Below, piece after piece: positions 47,882 through 59,306 of a stretch of DNA of 64,000 bases. Made by a program: the position numbers and the translations under genes. This stretch comes from Halioglobus japonicus (lineage in GTDB: Bacteria; Pseudomonadota; Gammaproteobacteria; Pseudomonadales; Halieaceae), in assembly GCF_001983995.1 (NCBI RefSeq), contig NZ_CP019450.1, forward strand, positions 2,542,001 through 2,606,000, read 5' to 3'. The notes under the pieces are model-generated. The model worked only from the letters and a program-made list of their open reading frames with translations. It was not told the origin of the DNA and did not search any database. Within the stretch, counting starts at the first letter, position 1, and each line of letters opens with the position of its first letter.

Positions 47882-50197
47882 GTGGCAGAATCCACCGACA
47901 GCGAGACCTTTATGGGGCCAAGACTGCGCGAAGGGGCCTTTATTGGCGTGAGCGCCGTGTGCCTCTATCTGTTGCTGGCACTCGCAACTTACAGCGGCAC
48001 TGATCCCGGCTGGTCAGCCAGTGGCAACGGCAGCGCTATTTCCAATCTGGGCGGCCCCACTGGCGCGTGGCTGGCAGACGTGTTTTTCTCCCTGGTTGGC
48101 TATGCGGCTTACCTGTTTCCCATTCTGCTGGCCTATCGCGCGCTAATCCTGCTGCTGGAGCGCAATAATCCCCATGGTTTCGACTGGCTCACGTTCGGCA
48201 TTCGCACCCTGGGGCTGGTATTGGTTATGATTGCGGGCACAGCCCTGGCAGCCATGAACGATACCGGGCAGTCGTCCTTGCCGCAGGGCGCCGGCGGTAT
48301 TCTCGGGCAGGCCATTGGCGGATCCTTTACGGTCGCGTTCAGTGCGGTTGGCAGCCGGCTGATTCTGCTGGCAGTGCTGTTATTCGGCATGACCATATTC
48401 ACCGACCTCAGCTGGCTCAAGCTGATGGACAAGCTCGGCTCCTGGGCGATTACCGGTTTTGAGAAAAGCCGCGCGTGGGTCACGAAAACCTACGACGGGA
48501 TTCGCGACAAGCGCGAGCGGGACAAGGCCGTGGAAGCGCGCAAGGTCGTCATTGAAGAGCACGTCGAAAAAGAGAAAAAGCGCAAACCGCCCAAGATCAA
48601 GCCGCTCAAGCCCAAGGCCGAAAAGTCCGAACGACTTGAGAAGGAAAAGCAGCAACCCCTGTTTGATGCGCCCGCCACCGGCGAATTGCCGCACCTGGAA
48701 CTGCTCGACGCAGAGATCAAAGACCCGAACAAGGGCTATTCAAAAGAGGCGCTGGAGGCACTGTCGAAGCTGCTCGAACTCAAGCTCGCCGATTTCGGTG
48801 TCACCGCAGAGGTGACGGCGGTATACCCTGGGCCAGTGATTACACGCTTTGAAATCCAGCCGGCACCCGGCGTAAAGGTGTCGCGCATCTCCAATCTGGC
48901 CAAGGACCTGGCGCGTTCGCTGGCGGTTATATCAGTGCGGGTAGTGGAAGTGATTCCCGGCAAGTCCGTGGTGGGTATTGAAATCCCCAACGAAGACCGC
49001 GAGGTTGTGAATTTCCGCGAGGTGCTGTCTTCCAAGGCCTTTGATCAGTCCAAATCGCCGCTCACCCTGGCGCTGGGGCATGATATTTCCGGGCAACCGG
49101 TCTGTGCCGACCTGGCCAAGATGCCGCACCTGCTGGTGGCGGGCACCACCGGTTCGGGTAAATCTGTGGGCGTCAATGCCATGCTGCTCAGCCTGCTGTA
49201 CAAGTCGGGTCCCGAGGACGTACGGCTGATTCTGGTCGACCCGAAGATGCTCGAACTCTCGGTTTATGACGGTATTCCACACCTGCTGACACCGGTGATT
49301 ACTGACATGAAAGATGCGGCCAATGGTCTGCGCTGGTGTGTGGCTGAAATGGAGCGCCGTTATAAGCTGATGGCGGCCCTTGGGGTGCGCAACCTCGGCG
49401 GCTATAACCGCAAAATAGATGACGCCAAGAAAGCCGGCACCGAAATCCCCGATCCGCTGTGGACCCCGGATCCCATTTTTGCCGAAACCGACGAAGAGCA
49501 AACACCGCCGAACCTCGATCGTCTGCCCTCGATTGTGGTGGTGATTGATGAATTCGCCGACATGATGATGATCGTCGGTAAAAAAGTTGAAGAACTGATC
49601 GCGCGAATTGCCCAGAAGGCAAGGGCGGCCGGCATCCATTTGATTCTCGCCACGCAACGCCCCTCAGTGGATGTGATTACCGGCCTGATTAAGGCTAACG
49701 TGCCCACGCGTATCGCTTTCCAGGTGTCCTCGAAAGTGGATTCGCGCACCATTCTCGACCAGGGCGGGGCAGAGCAGTTGCTGGGTCACGGTGACATGCT
49801 GTACCTGCCGCCGGGTTCCGGTGTGCCCAATCGCGTCCACGGGGCATTCTGTTCCGATGAAGAAGTGCACCGGGTCGTCGCGGACTGGAAGAAGCGCGGT
49901 GAGCCGCTGTATATCGATGGACTGCTCGATGAGGGTGGCCAGACGCCGGTCACCGCCGGGGAACTCCAGGCCAATTCGTCAGACGAAGATAACGAGGGTG
50001 ACGCGCTTTACGACGAGGCGGTTCATTACGTGACCCAGAGTCGTCGCGCCTCGATATCCAGCGTTCAGCGCAAGCTGCGCATTGGCTATAACCGCGCTGC
50101 ACGCCTGATTGAGTCCATGGAGGCCGCGGGTGTCGTGAGTGAAATGGGTACCAACGGTCAGCGCGAAGTGCTCGCGCCGCCGCCAGTAGAAGACTAA
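47882..50197 (+). CDS. ftsK: DNA translocase FtsK
   Basis: The protein of about 771 residues has four membrane segments near the N-terminus ([20 protein letters not shown] and following), a basic Lys-rich linker (about residues 225-270), the RecA-like motor with Walker [11 protein letters not shown] and Walker [13 protein letters not shown], and a C-terminal gamma winged helix ([20 protein letters not shown]) that reads KOPS. It moves sister chromosomes into daughter cells and activates XerCD. GTG 47882 is used because AGGGAC precedes it; GTG 47852 and ATG 47912 are alternatives. The linker is short compared with E. coli FtsK. Confidence 0.93.
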   Translation: MAESTDSETFMGPRLREGAFIGVSAVCLYLLLALATYSGTDPGWSASGNGSAISNLGGPTGAWLADVFFSLVGYAAYLFPILLAYRALILLLERNNPHGFDWLTFGIRTLGLVLVMIAGTALAAMNDTGQSSLPQGAGGILGQAIGGSFTVAFSAVGSRLILLAVLLFGMTIFTDLSWLKLMDKLGSWAITGFEKSRAWVTKTYDGIRDKRERDKAVEARKVVIEEHVEKEKKRKPPKIKPLKPKAEKSERLEKEKQQPLFDAPATGELPHLELLDAEIKDPNKGYSKEALEALSKLLELKLADFGVTAEVTAVYPGPVITRFEIQPAPGVKVSRISNLAKDLARSLAVISVRVVEVIPGKSVVGIEIPNEDREVVNFREVLSSKAFDQSKSPLTLALGHDISGQPVCADLAKMPHLLVAGTTGSGKSVGVNAMLLSLLYKSGPEDVRLILVDPKMLELSVYDGIPHLLTPVITDMKDAANGLRWCVAEMERRYKLMAALGVRNLGGYNRKIDDAKKAGTEIPDPLWTPDPIFAETDEEQTPPNLDRLPSIVVVIDEFADMMMIVGKKVEELIARIAQKARAAGIHLILATQRPSVDVITGLIKANVPTRIAFQVSSKVDSRTILDQGGAEQLLGHGDMLYLPPGSGVPNRVHGAFCSDEEVHRVVADWKKRGEPLYIDGLLDEGGQTPVTAGELQANSSDEDNEGDALYDEAVHYVTQSRRASISSVQRKLRIGYNRAARLIESMEAAGVVSEMGTNGQREVLAPPPVED

Positions 50198-50200
50198 GAC

Positions 50201-50830
50201 ATGATAGCCACACGCGTTCTGGCAATTGCCGTATTGGGCCTGTGCTTTGTAGCAGGCATTGTTCGTTCCGAGGAAGATCCCGCTGCGGCGCTCACTGCCC
50301 AGTTACAGGGGCTTACCCAGATGACCGGTCAATTTGTCCAGGACCAGTACGGCCCGGACTCAGACGAGTTGATCAGTGTTAGCAAAGGCAGCTTCAGCTT
50401 GTTGCGGCCAGGTTACTTTGCCTGGGATATTCAATCGCCCGACAGCCAGTTGATCATTGCCGATCTGGACTACGTCTGGCATTACGATCGGGATCTGGAA
50501 ACGGTCACCCGCAGACCGGTGGACACCGGCACTACCGCTTCACCGCTGCAGGTCCTCGGTGGCGATATAGAAACGCTGCGCCAGAATTACAGCATTGCAT
50601 CGCTCCCTGGCGGCGTGTTTCGCCTCGTTCCCCGGGGCGATCAGGCAGGATTCAAGGCGTTAACCCTGAGTCTGACAGGAGGCGCGCTCCAGGGCATGGA
50701 GGTCATCGATGGCCTCGGCCAGCGGCTGGATATCCGCTTTAGCGAGCTCACTACCGAAGCTGGCCTGACACCGGCAGATTTCGCGTTCACGCCGCCTGAG
50801 GGCGTAGACCTTTTCTATCATGAGCAATGA
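50201..50830 (+). CDS. lolA: Outer-membrane lipoprotein carrier LolA
   Basis: The 209-residue protein has a signal peptide ([23 protein letters not shown]) and the LolA core: [42 protein letters not shown] and the C-terminal [26 protein letters not shown]. It is a periplasmic shuttle that takes lipoproteins from LolCDE to LolB. It starts 3 bases after the ftsK stop and its end overlaps rarA by 11 bases; the ftsK-lolA-rarA order is conserved in gammaproteobacteria. Confidence 0.93.
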   Translation: MIATRVLAIAVLGLCFVAGIVRSEEDPAAALTAQLQGLTQMTGQFVQDQYGPDSDELISVSKGSFSLLRPGYFAWDIQSPDSQLIIADLDYVWHYDRDLETVTRRPVDTGTTASPLQVLGGDIETLRQNYSIASLPGGVFRLVPRGDQAGFKALTLSLTGGALQGMEVIDGLGQRLDIRFSELTTEAGLTPADFAFTPPEGVDLFYHEQ

Positions 50831-52136
50831 CCTGTTTGCTGCAACCGAGGATCCCGGCTATCAGCCTCTGGCCGCACGACTGAGGCCTGTTGATCTCGAG
50901 ACCTACGCCGGGCAGACCCACGTGCTTGCGCCAGGTAAACCGCTGCGGCGGGCCATCGATCAGCGCCACCTTCACTCCTGCATCTTCTGGGGCCCGCCGG
51001 GCGTGGGTAAAACCACCTTGGCGCGTATTGCTGCCCAGCAGGCAGATGCGCACTTCCTGCAGATTTCGGCGGTGTTATCCGGCGTTAAGGAAATTCGCGA
51101 GGCGATTGCCCAGGCGAGGCAGCACAAGGCCTCCGGCAAAGACACGGTGCTGTTTGTCGATGAGGTGCACCGCTTCAACAAGTCCCAACAGGATGCGTTT
51201 TTGCCCTATGTGGAGGACGGCACCGTTATTTTTATCGGTGCAACAACGGAAAACCCTTCCTTTGAACTCAACAATGCACTGCTATCGCGCTCGCGGGTCT
51301 ACAAGCTGCGCTCCCTGGACAGTGGCGAATTGCTCGGTGTGCTGCAGCGAGGTGCTGCGCTACTCGGTGACGACATCCAGGTGTCGCAAGCCTGTCTCGA
51401 GCTCATTGCAGCCCAGGCGGACGGCGACGCCCGCCGGGCCCTCAATCTGCTGGAGCTGGCCGCTGATCTGGCCGATAACGGGGTTATTACCGAGGAAACC
51501 CTGGCGGAGGTGCTACAGGCCTCGCTGCGGCGTTTCGACAAGGGCGGCGACCTTTTTTACGACCAGATCAGCGCGTTGCACAAGTCGGTGCGGGGCAGTG
51601 CACCCGACGCGGCACTGTACTGGTTCTGCCGAATGCTCGACGGCGGCTGTGATCCTTTATATGTGGCTCGGCGCGTGGTGCGTATGGCCAGTGAAGACAT
51701 CGGCAATGCCGACCCTCGCGCCCTGACAATCAGCCTGGACGCCTGGCAGGTACAGGAACGTCTTGGCAGCCCTGAGGGCGAGTTGGCTGTCGCCCAGGCC
51801 ATTGTCTATCTATCCTGCGCTGCCAAAAGCAATGCAGTGTATAACGCCTATAACGCGGCCCGCAGCGAGATCGGCGCCGGCGACAGCGAGGAGGTGCCGC
51901 TGCACCTGCGCAACGCCTCCACCAACCTTATGAAAGACATGGATTACGGTGCGGAGTATCGCTACGCCCACGATGAGGAGGGCGGCTATGCCGCGGGGGA
52001 GAATTACTTCCCTGAGTTCCTGCGCGATCGCCAGTACTATTTCCCTGTCGATCGGGGTCTGGAAAAGAAAATTCAGGAAAAACTAGACTACCTGCGCGCG
52101 CGAGACAAAAGCAGTACAATACGCCGCTACGATTAA
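50820..52136 (+). CDS. rarA: Replication-associated recombination protein RarA
   Basis: The 438-residue AAA+ ATPase has Walker [11 protein letters not shown], Walker [14 protein letters not shown] and the arginine-finger region ([10 protein letters not shown]), plus the C-terminal tetramerisation domain of the MgsA/WRNIP1 family ([20 protein letters not shown]). It acts at stalled replication forks. ATG 50820 lies inside the lolA gene and gives the family N-terminus [20 protein letters not shown]. Confidence 0.94.
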   Translation: MSNDLFAATEDPGYQPLAARLRPVDLETYAGQTHVLAPGKPLRRAIDQRHLHSCIFWGPPGVGKTTLARIAAQQADAHFLQISAVLSGVKEIREAIAQARQHKASGKDTVLFVDEVHRFNKSQQDAFLPYVEDGTVIFIGATTENPSFELNNALLSRSRVYKLRSLDSGELLGVLQRGAALLGDDIQVSQACLELIAAQADGDARRALNLLELAADLADNGVITEETLAEVLQASLRRFDKGGDLFYDQISALHKSVRGSAPDAALYWFCRMLDGGCDPLYVARRVVRMASEDIGNADPRALTISLDAWQVQERLGSPEGELAVAQAIVYLSCAAKSNAVYNAYNAARSEIGAGDSEEVPLHLRNASTNLMKDMDYGAEYRYAHDEEGGYAAGENYFPEFLRDRQYYFPVDRGLEKKIQEKLDYLRARDKSSTIRRYD

Positions 52137-52154
52137 GCCACTCCGCCTGATCTC

Positions 52155-52529
52155 ATGAAATACCTGCTGTTTATTGCCCTCGGCGGCGCTGCCGGTGCCG
52201 TGTCACGCTATCTGCTTGCAGGCTGGATTCACCAGCTGTGGGAAGGCCGCTGGCCCGTGGGAACGCTGCTGGTCAATATGGCAGGCTCCTTCGCTATCGG
52301 GGTCGTATTTGTCCTCGTCGAGCGACAGGTGGTTCACCCGGATTGGCGCGGAGTGCTTATGGTGGGCTTTCTGGGAGCGTTTACGACGTTCTCGACGTTC
52401 TCCCTGGAAACCATAGCCATGTTCGAGAACGGACACACGGCGCACGCCCTAGGTTATATGGCTGCTAGCGCCGTTTTGTGCGTTCTGATGGCTGGAATAT
52501 CGATTCAATTGACGCGGGCGATTGTCTGA
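52155..52529 (+). CDS. crcB: Fluoride channel CrcB/Fluc
   Basis: The 124-residue protein has four membrane segments and the Fluc signature GGAAGAVSRY near the N-terminus, TLLVNMAGSFAIG with the polar-track Asn, and GFLGAFTTFSTFSLE with the Phe box. Dual-topology dimers export fluoride. Only 18 bases separate it from rarA, too few for a fluoride riboswitch, so it may be expressed constitutively from the ftsK-rarA operon. Confidence 0.93.
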   Translation: MKYLLFIALGGAAGAVSRYLLAGWIHQLWEGRWPVGTLLVNMAGSFAIGVVFVLVERQVVHPDWRGVLMVGFLGAFTTFSTFSLETIAMFENGHTAHALGYMAASAVLCVLMAGISIQLTRAIV

Positions 52530-52561
52530 ACCCGCTGACTGGTTAGTTTAGGAAACACATT

Positions 52562-53860
52562 ATGTTGGATATCAAGGTCGTTCGGCAGGACCCACAAGCG
52601 GTTGCCGACGCACTGAAGAAACGCGGATTTGAATTTGACGTGGCCGGGTTTGTTGCCCTGGACGCGCGTCGCAAGCAGGCCGACGTGGAATCCCAGAATC
52701 TGTTGGCAGAGCGCAAGGCTGCATCGAAGCAGATTGGTGCGTTAATCGGCCAGGGTATGAGCGTAGATGACGCCAAGGCCCAGGTGAACGAAACACTGGA
52801 GAAAATTGCTGCCCAGATCGACGATCTGACCGGCGAAGCCAAGCAGGTACAGGCCGAGCTGGAAGACCTGTTGCTGGCCGTGCCCAATATCCCTGCAGAC
52901 GAGGTTCCCGAGGGAGCCTCGGAAGACGACAACGTAGAGGTCGCCAGCTGGGGAGAACCTACTGCACTGGCGTTCGAAGCCAAAGATCATGTGGAGCTCG
53001 GTGAAGCACTGGGCGAGATGGACTTTGAGACGGCGGGCAAAATCACCGGCTCACGTTTCAACGTGATGTACGGCAATGTCGCCCGCATGCATCGCGCGCT
53101 CATTCAGTTCATGCTCAACCTGCACACCGGCGAGCATGGTTATAGCGAGATCTACGTCCCCTACATTGTGAATCGCGATTCCCTGCGTGGCACCGGACAG
53201 CTGCCCAAGTTTGAAGAGGACCTGTTCAAGCTGGAGACGGATCAGGGCTACTACCTGATCCCCACGGCCGAGGTGCCTGTGACCAATGTGGGCCGCGATC
53301 GTATATTTGACGATGCGGAACTGGGTGAGCAGGGCGTAAAGTTCGCCTGCCACACGCCGTGTTTTCGCAGCGAAGCCGGCAGCTACGGACGTGACACCCG
53401 CGGTATCATTCGCCAGCACCAGTTTGAAAAGGTCGAACTCGTGCAGTTTGTACGCCCAACACAGTCTGACGACGCCCTCGAACAGCTCACCGGTCACGCG
53501 GAGAAGGTGCTGCAACGGCTGAACCTGCCGTACCGCAAGGTGATTCTGTGTGGCGGTGACATCGGTTTCTCCGCCCGCAAAACCTACGACCTGGAAGTGT
53601 GGCTGCCGGCGCAGAACACCTACCGTGAGATTTCCTCCTGCTCCAACTTCGGTGATTACCAGGCCCGCCGCATGCAGGCGCGCTGGCGCAACCCGGAAAC
53701 GGGCAAGCCGGAGTTGCTGCACACCCTCAATGGCTCTGGCCTGGCTGTAGGCCGCACACTTGTCGCGATTATGGAGAACTATCAGCGCGACGACGGCAGC
53801 ATCGAAGTGCCCGAGGCACTGCGACCCTACATGGGTGGCGCCGAGGTGCTCAGCGCCTGA
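52562..53860 (+). CDS. serS: Seryl-tRNA synthetase
   Basis: The 432-residue class II synthetase has an N-terminal helical arm (about 30-110), and motif 2 [22 protein letters not shown] and motif 3 [18 protein letters not shown] are complete. The TAEVPVTN block binds serine. It charges tRNA-Ser and supplies tRNA-Sec where present. The ATG follows crcB by 32 bases, and the stop overlaps the cysG start by one base (TGATG). Confidence 0.96.
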   Translation: MLDIKVVRQDPQAVADALKKRGFEFDVAGFVALDARRKQADVESQNLLAERKAASKQIGALIGQGMSVDDAKAQVNETLEKIAAQIDDLTGEAKQVQAELEDLLLAVPNIPADEVPEGASEDDNVEVASWGEPTALAFEAKDHVELGEALGEMDFETAGKITGSRFNVMYGNVARMHRALIQFMLNLHTGEHGYSEIYVPYIVNRDSLRGTGQLPKFEEDLFKLETDQGYYLIPTAEVPVTNVGRDRIFDDAELGEQGVKFACHTPCFRSEAGSYGRDTRGIIRQHQFEKVELVQFVRPTQSDDALEQLTGHAEKVLQRLNLPYRKVILCGGDIGFSARKTYDLEVWLPAQNTYREISSCSNFGDYQARRMQARWRNPETGKPELLHTLNGSGLAVGRTLVAIMENYQRDDGSIEVPEALRPYMGGAEVLSA

Positions 53861-55242
53861 TGCAATACCTACCGGTCTGCTTCCGCCTCAAGGACGCGCC
53901 AGTTGTATTAGTGGGCGGGGGCACCGTCGGCACCCGCAAGGCGCGTCTGCTGCTCAGGGCAGGTGCAAACCTGACGGTGGTTGCCCCCGAGATCAGCGAT
54001 GAACTCGAGGGCCTGCTCGCAGAGCACGGCGGTATCTGGCAGCGCGCGGAGTACACAGAGACCGATTTGCATCACAAGCGCCTGGTGGTGGCCGCTACGC
54101 CCAATCGCGCTGTGAACGAGCAGATTCACGCCGACGCAACGGCTTTGAACCTGCCGGTGAATGTGGTCGATTCGCCGGATTTGTGCACGTTTATCTTTCC
54201 CTCCATCGTCGACCGCGATCCGCTTATCATCGCCATTAGCAGTAGCGGCCGCAGCCCGGTGCTGGCGCGTCAACTGCGCCGCAAGATCGAGGCCATGGTG
54301 CCCGGCGCCTACGGCGCATTGGCAGAATTTGCAGGTCGCTATCGCGATCGAGTGAAGCAGGCCATTCCTGAGGAGACGCCACGGCGCTTGTTCTGGGAGC
54401 AGGTGATGGAGGGCACAGTTGCGGAACAGGTCATGGGCGGCCGTGAAAGCCGCGCCGAGGAGCTCCTGGAAGAGCAACTGGCTAACACTGAAGCTCATTA
54501 TGTCGGTGAGGTATATCTCATCGGTGCAGGCCCGGGCGATCCGGACCTGATGACATTCAAGGCCGCGCGCCTGTTACAGACGGCCGACGTGGTGCTCTAC
54601 GACCGCCTGGTATCGGAACCGATTCTGGAAATGGCGCGCCGCGATGCGGAACGCATTTACGTTGGCAAGCGCCGCGATGATCACGCGGTGCCACAAAACG
54701 AGATCAACCAATTGCTGGTAGACCTGGCGAAAGAGGGCAAGCGGGTAGTGCGCCTCAAGGGTGGCGACCCCTTTGTATTTGGCCGCGGCGGCGAAGAAAT
54801 CGAACTTCTGGCCCAGCACCAGGTACCTTTCCAGGTCGTGCCCGGCATTACCGCAGGCAACGGCGCGGCCTGCTACTCGGGCATACCGCTAACCCATCGC
54901 GACCACGCCCAGTCGGTGCGTTTTGCCACGGGGCATCTCAGGGATGGCAGCATTAATCTGGACTGGGAGCAGTTTCAGTCAGAGACGGAGACGCTGGTGT
55001 TCTACATGGGGCTGGTGGGTCTGCCGGTCATCTGCGAACAACTTGTAGTCCATGGTCGACGAGCCGATACGCCGATCGCACTGATTGAACGGGCGACGAC
55101 CAAAGAGCAGCGCGTGCTGACGGGTACCTTGTCGACGATTGTAGAGATCGTTGAGCGTGAAAAGCCTCGAGCTCCTACGCTGATCATTGTGGGCAGTGTG
55201 GTTTTGTTGCACGATGATCTTGCCTGGTTTGGCGGGCGTTAG
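53860..55242 (+). CDS. cysG: Siroheme synthase CysG, trifunctional
   Basis: The 460-residue protein has an N-terminal dehydrogenase/ferrochelatase module (VLVGGGTVGTRKARLLLRAG, DRDPLIIAISSSGRSPVLAR) and a C-terminal uroporphyrinogen III methyltransferase module (YLIGAGPGDPDLMTFKAARL, RLKGGDPFVFGRGGEE, GITAGNGAACYSGIPLTHR). It makes siroheme from uroporphyrinogen III. Siroheme is the cofactor of the sulfite reductase at 61180 in this window. The start overlaps the serS stop. Confidence 0.95.
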   Translation: MQYLPVCFRLKDAPVVLVGGGTVGTRKARLLLRAGANLTVVAPEISDELEGLLAEHGGIWQRAEYTETDLHHKRLVVAATPNRAVNEQIHADATALNLPVNVVDSPDLCTFIFPSIVDRDPLIIAISSSGRSPVLARQLRRKIEAMVPGAYGALAEFAGRYRDRVKQAIPEETPRRLFWEQVMEGTVAEQVMGGRESRAEELLEEQLANTEAHYVGEVYLIGAGPGDPDLMTFKAARLLQTADVVLYDRLVSEPILEMARRDAERIYVGKRRDDHAVPQNEINQLLVDLAKEGKRVVRLKGGDPFVFGRGGEEIELLAQHQVPFQVVPGITAGNGAACYSGIPLTHRDHAQSVRFATGHLRDGSINLDWEQFQSETETLVFYMGLVGLPVICEQLVVHGRRADTPIALIERATTKEQRVLTGTLSTIVEIVEREKPRAPTLIIVGSVVLLHDDLAWFGGR

Positions 55243-55526
55243 GTTTTCTCTCGAGCTCACCCGACAGAGGTGCGGCTAGATATTGTCGGCGCTATTCGTT
55301 TTTATCTATGTGTGCCTGTTTGATGTCACTGCACGATGGTTCCGCTTGGTTCCGTGGTCAATGGGCCTGTTCTGAATAGCCCGCACAGGCACGGCATTAG
55401 CCCTTCCGGGACCACTTCAAGCCCATCCACGGGACGCCAAAGCGACCGCATGGATGTGCTTGTGGCGGTTTCCGAGAAGCTTCAGGCAGGCCCGGGCAGG
55501 CTAGCCAGAATAAAACCTACAGACAC
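55243..55526. other. Intergenic region after cysG
   Basis: With the adjoining terminator this is a gap of about 330 bases between cysG and the convergent etfD. A frame spanning it runs antisense into etfD and is not believable. No tRNA structure was found by eye. It includes TTCCGCTTGGTTCCGTGG, a near direct repeat of GGTTCCG, with no assigned role. Confidence 0.5.
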
Positions 55527-55554
55527 AAAAAAGGCGAGCCGAAGCCCGCCTTTT
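55527..55554 (-). terminator. Rho-independent terminator of etfD
   Basis: Read on the minus strand: GGCGGGC-TTCG-GCTCGCC followed by six T. The stem has one G-U pair. It lies 18 bases after the etfD stop. Confidence 0.9.
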
Positions 55555-55572
55555 CAGTACCGAACAGGAGGC

Positions 55573-57213
55573 TTACATGTTCGGGTAGTTCGGACCGCCG
55601 AAACCTTCTGGGGTCACCCAGGTGATGTTCTGGGAGGGGTCCTTGATGTCACAGGTCTTACAGTGAACACAGTTCTGGCCGTTGATCTGGAAACGCTTGC
55701 TGCCATCTTCCTCTTCAACGATCTCGTAAACACCTGCAGGGCAGTAGCGCTGCGCCGGCTCATCCCACTTCGGATAGTTCACATCCATTGGAATGGAAGC
55801 GTCCTTCAGGGTGAGGTGGCAGGGCTGATCTTCCTCGTGGTTGGTGTTCGAGAGGAATACCGAGGAGAGACGGTCGAAGCTGATCTTGTTGTCCGGCTTG
55901 GGGTACTCGATCTGCTTGGCTTCAGCCGCGGGCTTCATGGTCGCGTAGTCAGGCTTGTCGTCATTCAGGGTGAAGGGCAGTTTGCCGCCGAAGATGTTCT
56001 GATCGAGCCAGACCATGGCGGAGCCAATCAGGAAACCGAACTTGTGCATGAAGCCGGAGAAGTTACGGGTGGTGTACAGCTCTGCGTAGGCCCAGGAGGC
56101 TTCGAAGGCCGTTGCAAAGCTGTCCAGGTCAGATTTGCGTTCTTCGCCCTGGCCAATCGCTTCGACTACGGCTTCAGCCGCAACCATACCGCTCTTCATG
56201 GCAGTGTGGTTACCCTTGATCTTCACTGAGTTCAGGGTGCCGGCATCACAGCCAATGATCAGGCCTCCGGGAAAGTGCATCTTGGGAAGCGAGTTGTAGC
56301 CGCCCTTGGTGATGGCGCGGGCGCCGTAGGTGAGGCGAGAACCGCCTTCGATCACCTTGCTCACGGTGGGGTGGTGCTTCCAGCGCTGGAATTCCTCGAA
56401 GGGGCTCAGGTGCGGGTTGGAATAGTTTAGGTCGGTGATCAGGCCCAGGAATACCTGGTTGTTCTCGGCGTGGTACAGGAAGCCGCCGCCGGTGGCGCTG
56501 TTTTCGGACAGGGGCCAGCCCAGGCCGTGTTCTACGGTGCCTTCATCGTGCTTGGCGGGGTCGATTTCCCAGATTTCCTTGATGCCGATGCCGTAATGCT
56601 GGGGGTCTTTGCCCGCATCCAGGCCGAACTTCTCGATCAGCTGCTTGCCCAGGTGGCCGCGGCAGCCTTCGGCGAACAGGGTGTACTTGGCGTGCAGCTC
56701 CATGCCGGGCATGTAGGAGTCCTTGTGGCTGCCGTCTTCGGCAATGCCCATATCGCCGGTGGCGATACCTTTGACGCTGCCATCTTCGTTGAACAGCACT
56801 TCAGAGGCGGCAAAGCCCGGGTAGACCTCAACACCCAGTCCTTCGGCCTGCTCGGCGAGCCAGCGGCAGACATTACCCATGGAGACGATGTAGTTACCGT
56901 CGTTGTGGGTGGGCTTGGGAATAAAGAAGTTGGGCAGGGTGATAGCGCCGGTAGCGCTGGTATAGAAGTAGAACTTGTCACCTTTCACCTTGGTGTTTAG
57001 TGGGGCACCCAGTTCCTCCCAGTTGGGGAACAACTCGTTCAGGGCGCGGGGCTCTAATACAGCACCAGACAGGGTGTGAGCGCCGACCTCGGAGCCTTTT
57101 TCCACGACGCAGACAGTGATTTCCTGCTCTTTCTCCTGAGCCAGCTGCATGATGCGACAAGCGGCGGACAGGCCAGCAGGGCCGGCGCCGACGATGACGA
57201 CATCAAATTCCAT
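55573..57213 (-). CDS. etfD: Electron transfer flavoprotein-ubiquinone oxidoreductase
   Basis: The 546-residue protein (MEFDVVIVGAGPAGLSAACR) has the FAD motif GAGPAGLS, the long FAD/ubiquinone domain with SGAVLEPRALNELFP, and a C-terminal 4Fe-4S part in CPAGVYEI...QNCVHCKTCDIKDPSQNI. It takes electrons from ETF and reduces ubiquinone at the inner membrane, linking beta-oxidation and amino-acid dehydrogenases to respiration. ATG 57213 has GGAAAGAG ahead and matches the family start; longer starts exist. It is divergent from etfBA, its direct electron donor. Confidence 0.95.
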   Translation of the reverse strand: MEFDVVIVGAGPAGLSAACRIMQLAQEKEQEITVCVVEKGSEVGAHTLSGAVLEPRALNELFPNWEELGAPLNTKVKGDKFYFYTSATGAITLPNFFIPKPTHNDGNYIVSMGNVCRWLAEQAEGLGVEVYPGFAASEVLFNEDGSVKGIATGDMGIAEDGSHKDSYMPGMELHAKYTLFAEGCRGHLGKQLIEKFGLDAGKDPQHYGIGIKEIWEIDPAKHDEGTVEHGLGWPLSENSATGGGFLYHAENNQVFLGLITDLNYSNPHLSPFEEFQRWKHHPTVSKVIEGGSRLTYGARAITKGGYNSLPKMHFPGGLIIGCDAGTLNSVKIKGNHTAMKSGMVAAEAVVEAIGQGEERKSDLDSFATAFEASWAYAELYTTRNFSGFMHKFGFLIGSAMVWLDQNIFGGKLPFTLNDDKPDYATMKPAAEAKQIEYPKPDNKISFDRLSSVFLSNTNHEEDQPCHLTLKDASIPMDVNYPKWDEPAQRYCPAGVYEIVEEEDGSKRFQINGQNCVHCKTCDIKDPSQNITWVTPEGFGGPNYPNM

Positions 57214-57554
57214 CGATTCTCTTTCCACGGTGTGTTCCTCGTAATGTGTGGCGCCTGCCCGGGGAGCTGCCAGCCCCGGGAGATGCTTTCGTGTGTAGCA
57301 GCGGGCCTCTTGTAAGTTCGAGCCCGTCTCCCCAAAGGTGCGCAAGTATATAATTTTTAGGGATAAATGACTATAAATCAGGGTGATGGCGAGAATCATC
57401 AATATGGCGCATTTAGTCTACTTTCGTGTCGTTTATCGCCCTTGACCCGAGGGGGCAATATGGGCAAGATACCCCGCCGAAACACCATGTACCGGGCGCT
57501 TTTTGATCGCCCTGGCACCGCAAACCCACCCTTAACAATCGTATTGGAGAATCC
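57214..57554. promoter_or_regulatory. Shared control region of etfD and etfBA
   Basis: These 341 bases separate divergent partners of one pathway. TTGACC at 57442-57447 with CAAGAT 17 bases downstream is a candidate plus-strand promoter. The AT-rich stretch around 57340-57390 would suit the minus-strand promoter. No operator was identified. Confidence 0.4.
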
Positions 57555-58307
57555 ATGAAGGTTCTTGTCGCCGTTAAGCGCGTCGTTGACTACAACGTCA
57601 AAGTGCGCGCCAAAGCCGATGGTAGTGATGTTGACCTGAATAACGTCAAGATGGCTATCAACCCCTTCTGTGAAATCGCTGTAGAAGAGGCTGTACGCCT
57701 CAAGGAAGCGGGCACAGCAACCGAAGTTGTTGCCGTATCTATCGGCGACAAGTCTTGCCAGGAGCAGATCCGCACCGCACTCGCACTGGGCGCAGATCGC
57801 GGCATCCAGGTTGAGACTGAAGGCTCTGTAGAGCCCCTCGTAGTAGCCAAGCTGCTCAAGGGTGTCGTAGATAAAGAAGAGCCCCAGCTGGTCATCCTGG
57901 GCAAGCAGTCCATCGATGGTGACAACAACCAGACTGGGCAGATGCTGGGCGCCCTGGCGGGTATGCCCCAGGGTACTTTCGCTTCTGAAGTCGTTATTGA
58001 TGGCGACAAAGTGAACGTAACTCGTGAAGTTGACGGCGGTCTGCAAACAGTTGCATTGAACCTGCCTGCCATCGTCACTACTGACCTGCGTCTGAACGAG
58101 CCGCGCTACGCTTCTCTGCCTAACATCATGAAGGCCAAGAAGAAGCCGCTGGACGTCATGACTCCCGCCGATCTCGGCGTAGAAGTCACTTCCCACCTGG
58201 CTCAGGTGAGTGTTGAGCCGCCCGCCGAGCGTCAGGCCGGTATCAAGGTTGAAGATGTTGATCAGCTGATGGATAAACTGAAGAACGAGGCGAAGGTGAT
58301 CTCATGA
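57555..58307 (+). CDS. etfB: Electron transfer flavoprotein beta subunit
   Basis: The 250-residue protein begins [20 protein letters not shown], a strongly conserved ETF-beta start, and has [31 protein letters not shown] (AMP/ADP site) and [20 protein letters not shown], the block recognised by acyl-CoA dehydrogenases and methylated in some species. It binds AMP and pairs with EtfA. Its stop overlaps the etfA start by 4 bases (ATGA). Confidence 0.96.
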   Translation: MKVLVAVKRVVDYNVKVRAKADGSDVDLNNVKMAINPFCEIAVEEAVRLKEAGTATEVVAVSIGDKSCQEQIRTALALGADRGIQVETEGSVEPLVVAKLLKGVVDKEEPQLVILGKQSIDGDNNQTGQMLGALAGMPQGTFASEVVIDGDKVNVTREVDGGLQTVALNLPAIVTTDLRLNEPRYASLPNIMKAKKKPLDVMTPADLGVEVTSHLAQVSVEPPAERQAGIKVEDVDQLMDKLKNEAKVIS

Positions 58308-59233
58308 GCACTCTGGTAATTGCAGAACACGACAATGGCTCCCTGAAGGGCGCTACTCTGAACGCGGTAACTGCTGCCCAGGCGCTGGGTGGCGACATCG
58401 ACATCCTGGTAGCAGGTGCTGATTGTGATGGCGCAGCCCAGGCTGCTGCCGCTGTTGCTGGCGTTTCCAAGGTACTGGTAGCTGACAACGCTGCCTACGA
58501 GCACCAGCTGGCAGAGAACGTCAGCCTGCTGATCGCTGAAGTTGGTGCTGGCTACGACAACGTCGTTGCTCCGGCCACCGCCAACGCCAAGAACAGCATG
58601 CCGCGCGTTGCGGCGCTGCTGGACGTGGCCCAGATCTCCGAAATCATCTCGGTAGAATCTGCTGACACTTTCAAGCGTCCTATCTATGCCGGTAACGTTA
58701 TCGCTACTGTTAAGAGCAGCGATGCGAAGAAAGTCATCACCGTACGTACCACAGCATTTGACGCTGCCTCCGCCGAAGGCGGTTCTGCGGCTGTTGAAGC
58801 TGTAGGCGCAGCTCACGATGCAGGCATCTCTGCCTTCGTTGGTGAAGAAGTGGCTGTTTCAGATCGTCCCGAACTGACTTCTGCTCCCATTGTTATCTCC
58901 GGTGGTCGCGGCATGCAGAACGGCGAAAACTTCAAGCTGCTGGAAGGTATTGCCGACAAGCTGGGTGCCGCTATCGGCGCATCTCGCGCAGCGGTTGACG
59001 CTGGCTTCGTTCCCAACGACATGCAGGTTGGTCAGACAGGTAAAATTGTCGCTCCTGACCTCTACATCGCCGTGGGCATCTCCGGCGCGATCCAGCACCT
59101 TGCTGGTATGAAGGACTCTAAAGTCATTGTTGCTATCAACAAGGACGAAGACGCTCCGATCTTCCAGGTTGCCGACTACGGCCTCGTAGCGGACCTGTTT
59201 GACGCGCTGCCTGAGTTCGAAAGTAAGCTGTAA
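58304..59233 (+). CDS. etfA: Electron transfer flavoprotein alpha subunit
   Basis: The 309-residue protein has the FAD-binding C-terminal half: [48 protein letters not shown] and [24 protein letters not shown]. With EtfB it carries electrons from acyl-CoA dehydrogenases to EtfD. It is co-translated with etfB and followed by a strong terminator. Confidence 0.96.
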   Translation: MSTLVIAEHDNGSLKGATLNAVTAAQALGGDIDILVAGADCDGAAQAAAAVAGVSKVLVADNAAYEHQLAENVSLLIAEVGAGYDNVVAPATANAKNSMPRVAALLDVAQISEIISVESADTFKRPIYAGNVIATVKSSDAKKVITVRTTAFDAASAEGGSAAVEAVGAAHDAGISAFVGEEVAVSDRPELTSAPIVISGGRGMQNGENFKLLEGIADKLGAAIGASRAAVDAGFVPNDMQVGQTGKIVAPDLYIAVGISGAIQHLAGMKDSKVIVAINKDEDAPIFQVADYGLVADLFDALPEFESKL

Positions 59234-59259
59234 TTCAGCTGCTTTTTGAATCTGCGAAG

Positions 59260-59284
59260 AACCGGCCCTTGTGGCCGGTTTTTT
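59260..59284 (+). terminator. Rho-independent terminator of etfBA
   Basis: AACCGGCC-CTTGT-GGCCGGTT plus T run; 8-bp perfect stem 26 bases after the etfA stop. Confidence 0.92.
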
Positions 59285-59306
59285 GTTTCTGGCAGGTCTA
59301 TCTGGT

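Noticed and set aside
52137..52154. Fluoride riboswitch before crcB
   Set aside because: Only 18 bases separate rarA and crcB, too short for the aptamer.
55243..55526. Possible tRNA after cysG
   Set aside because: No clover-leaf arms or GTTCGAATC-type T loop could be found by eye.
55336..56229. Long plus-strand frame across the cysG-etfD gap and into etfD
   Set aside because: It is antisense to the clearly conserved etfD and has no recognisable family; a GC-rich shadow frame.
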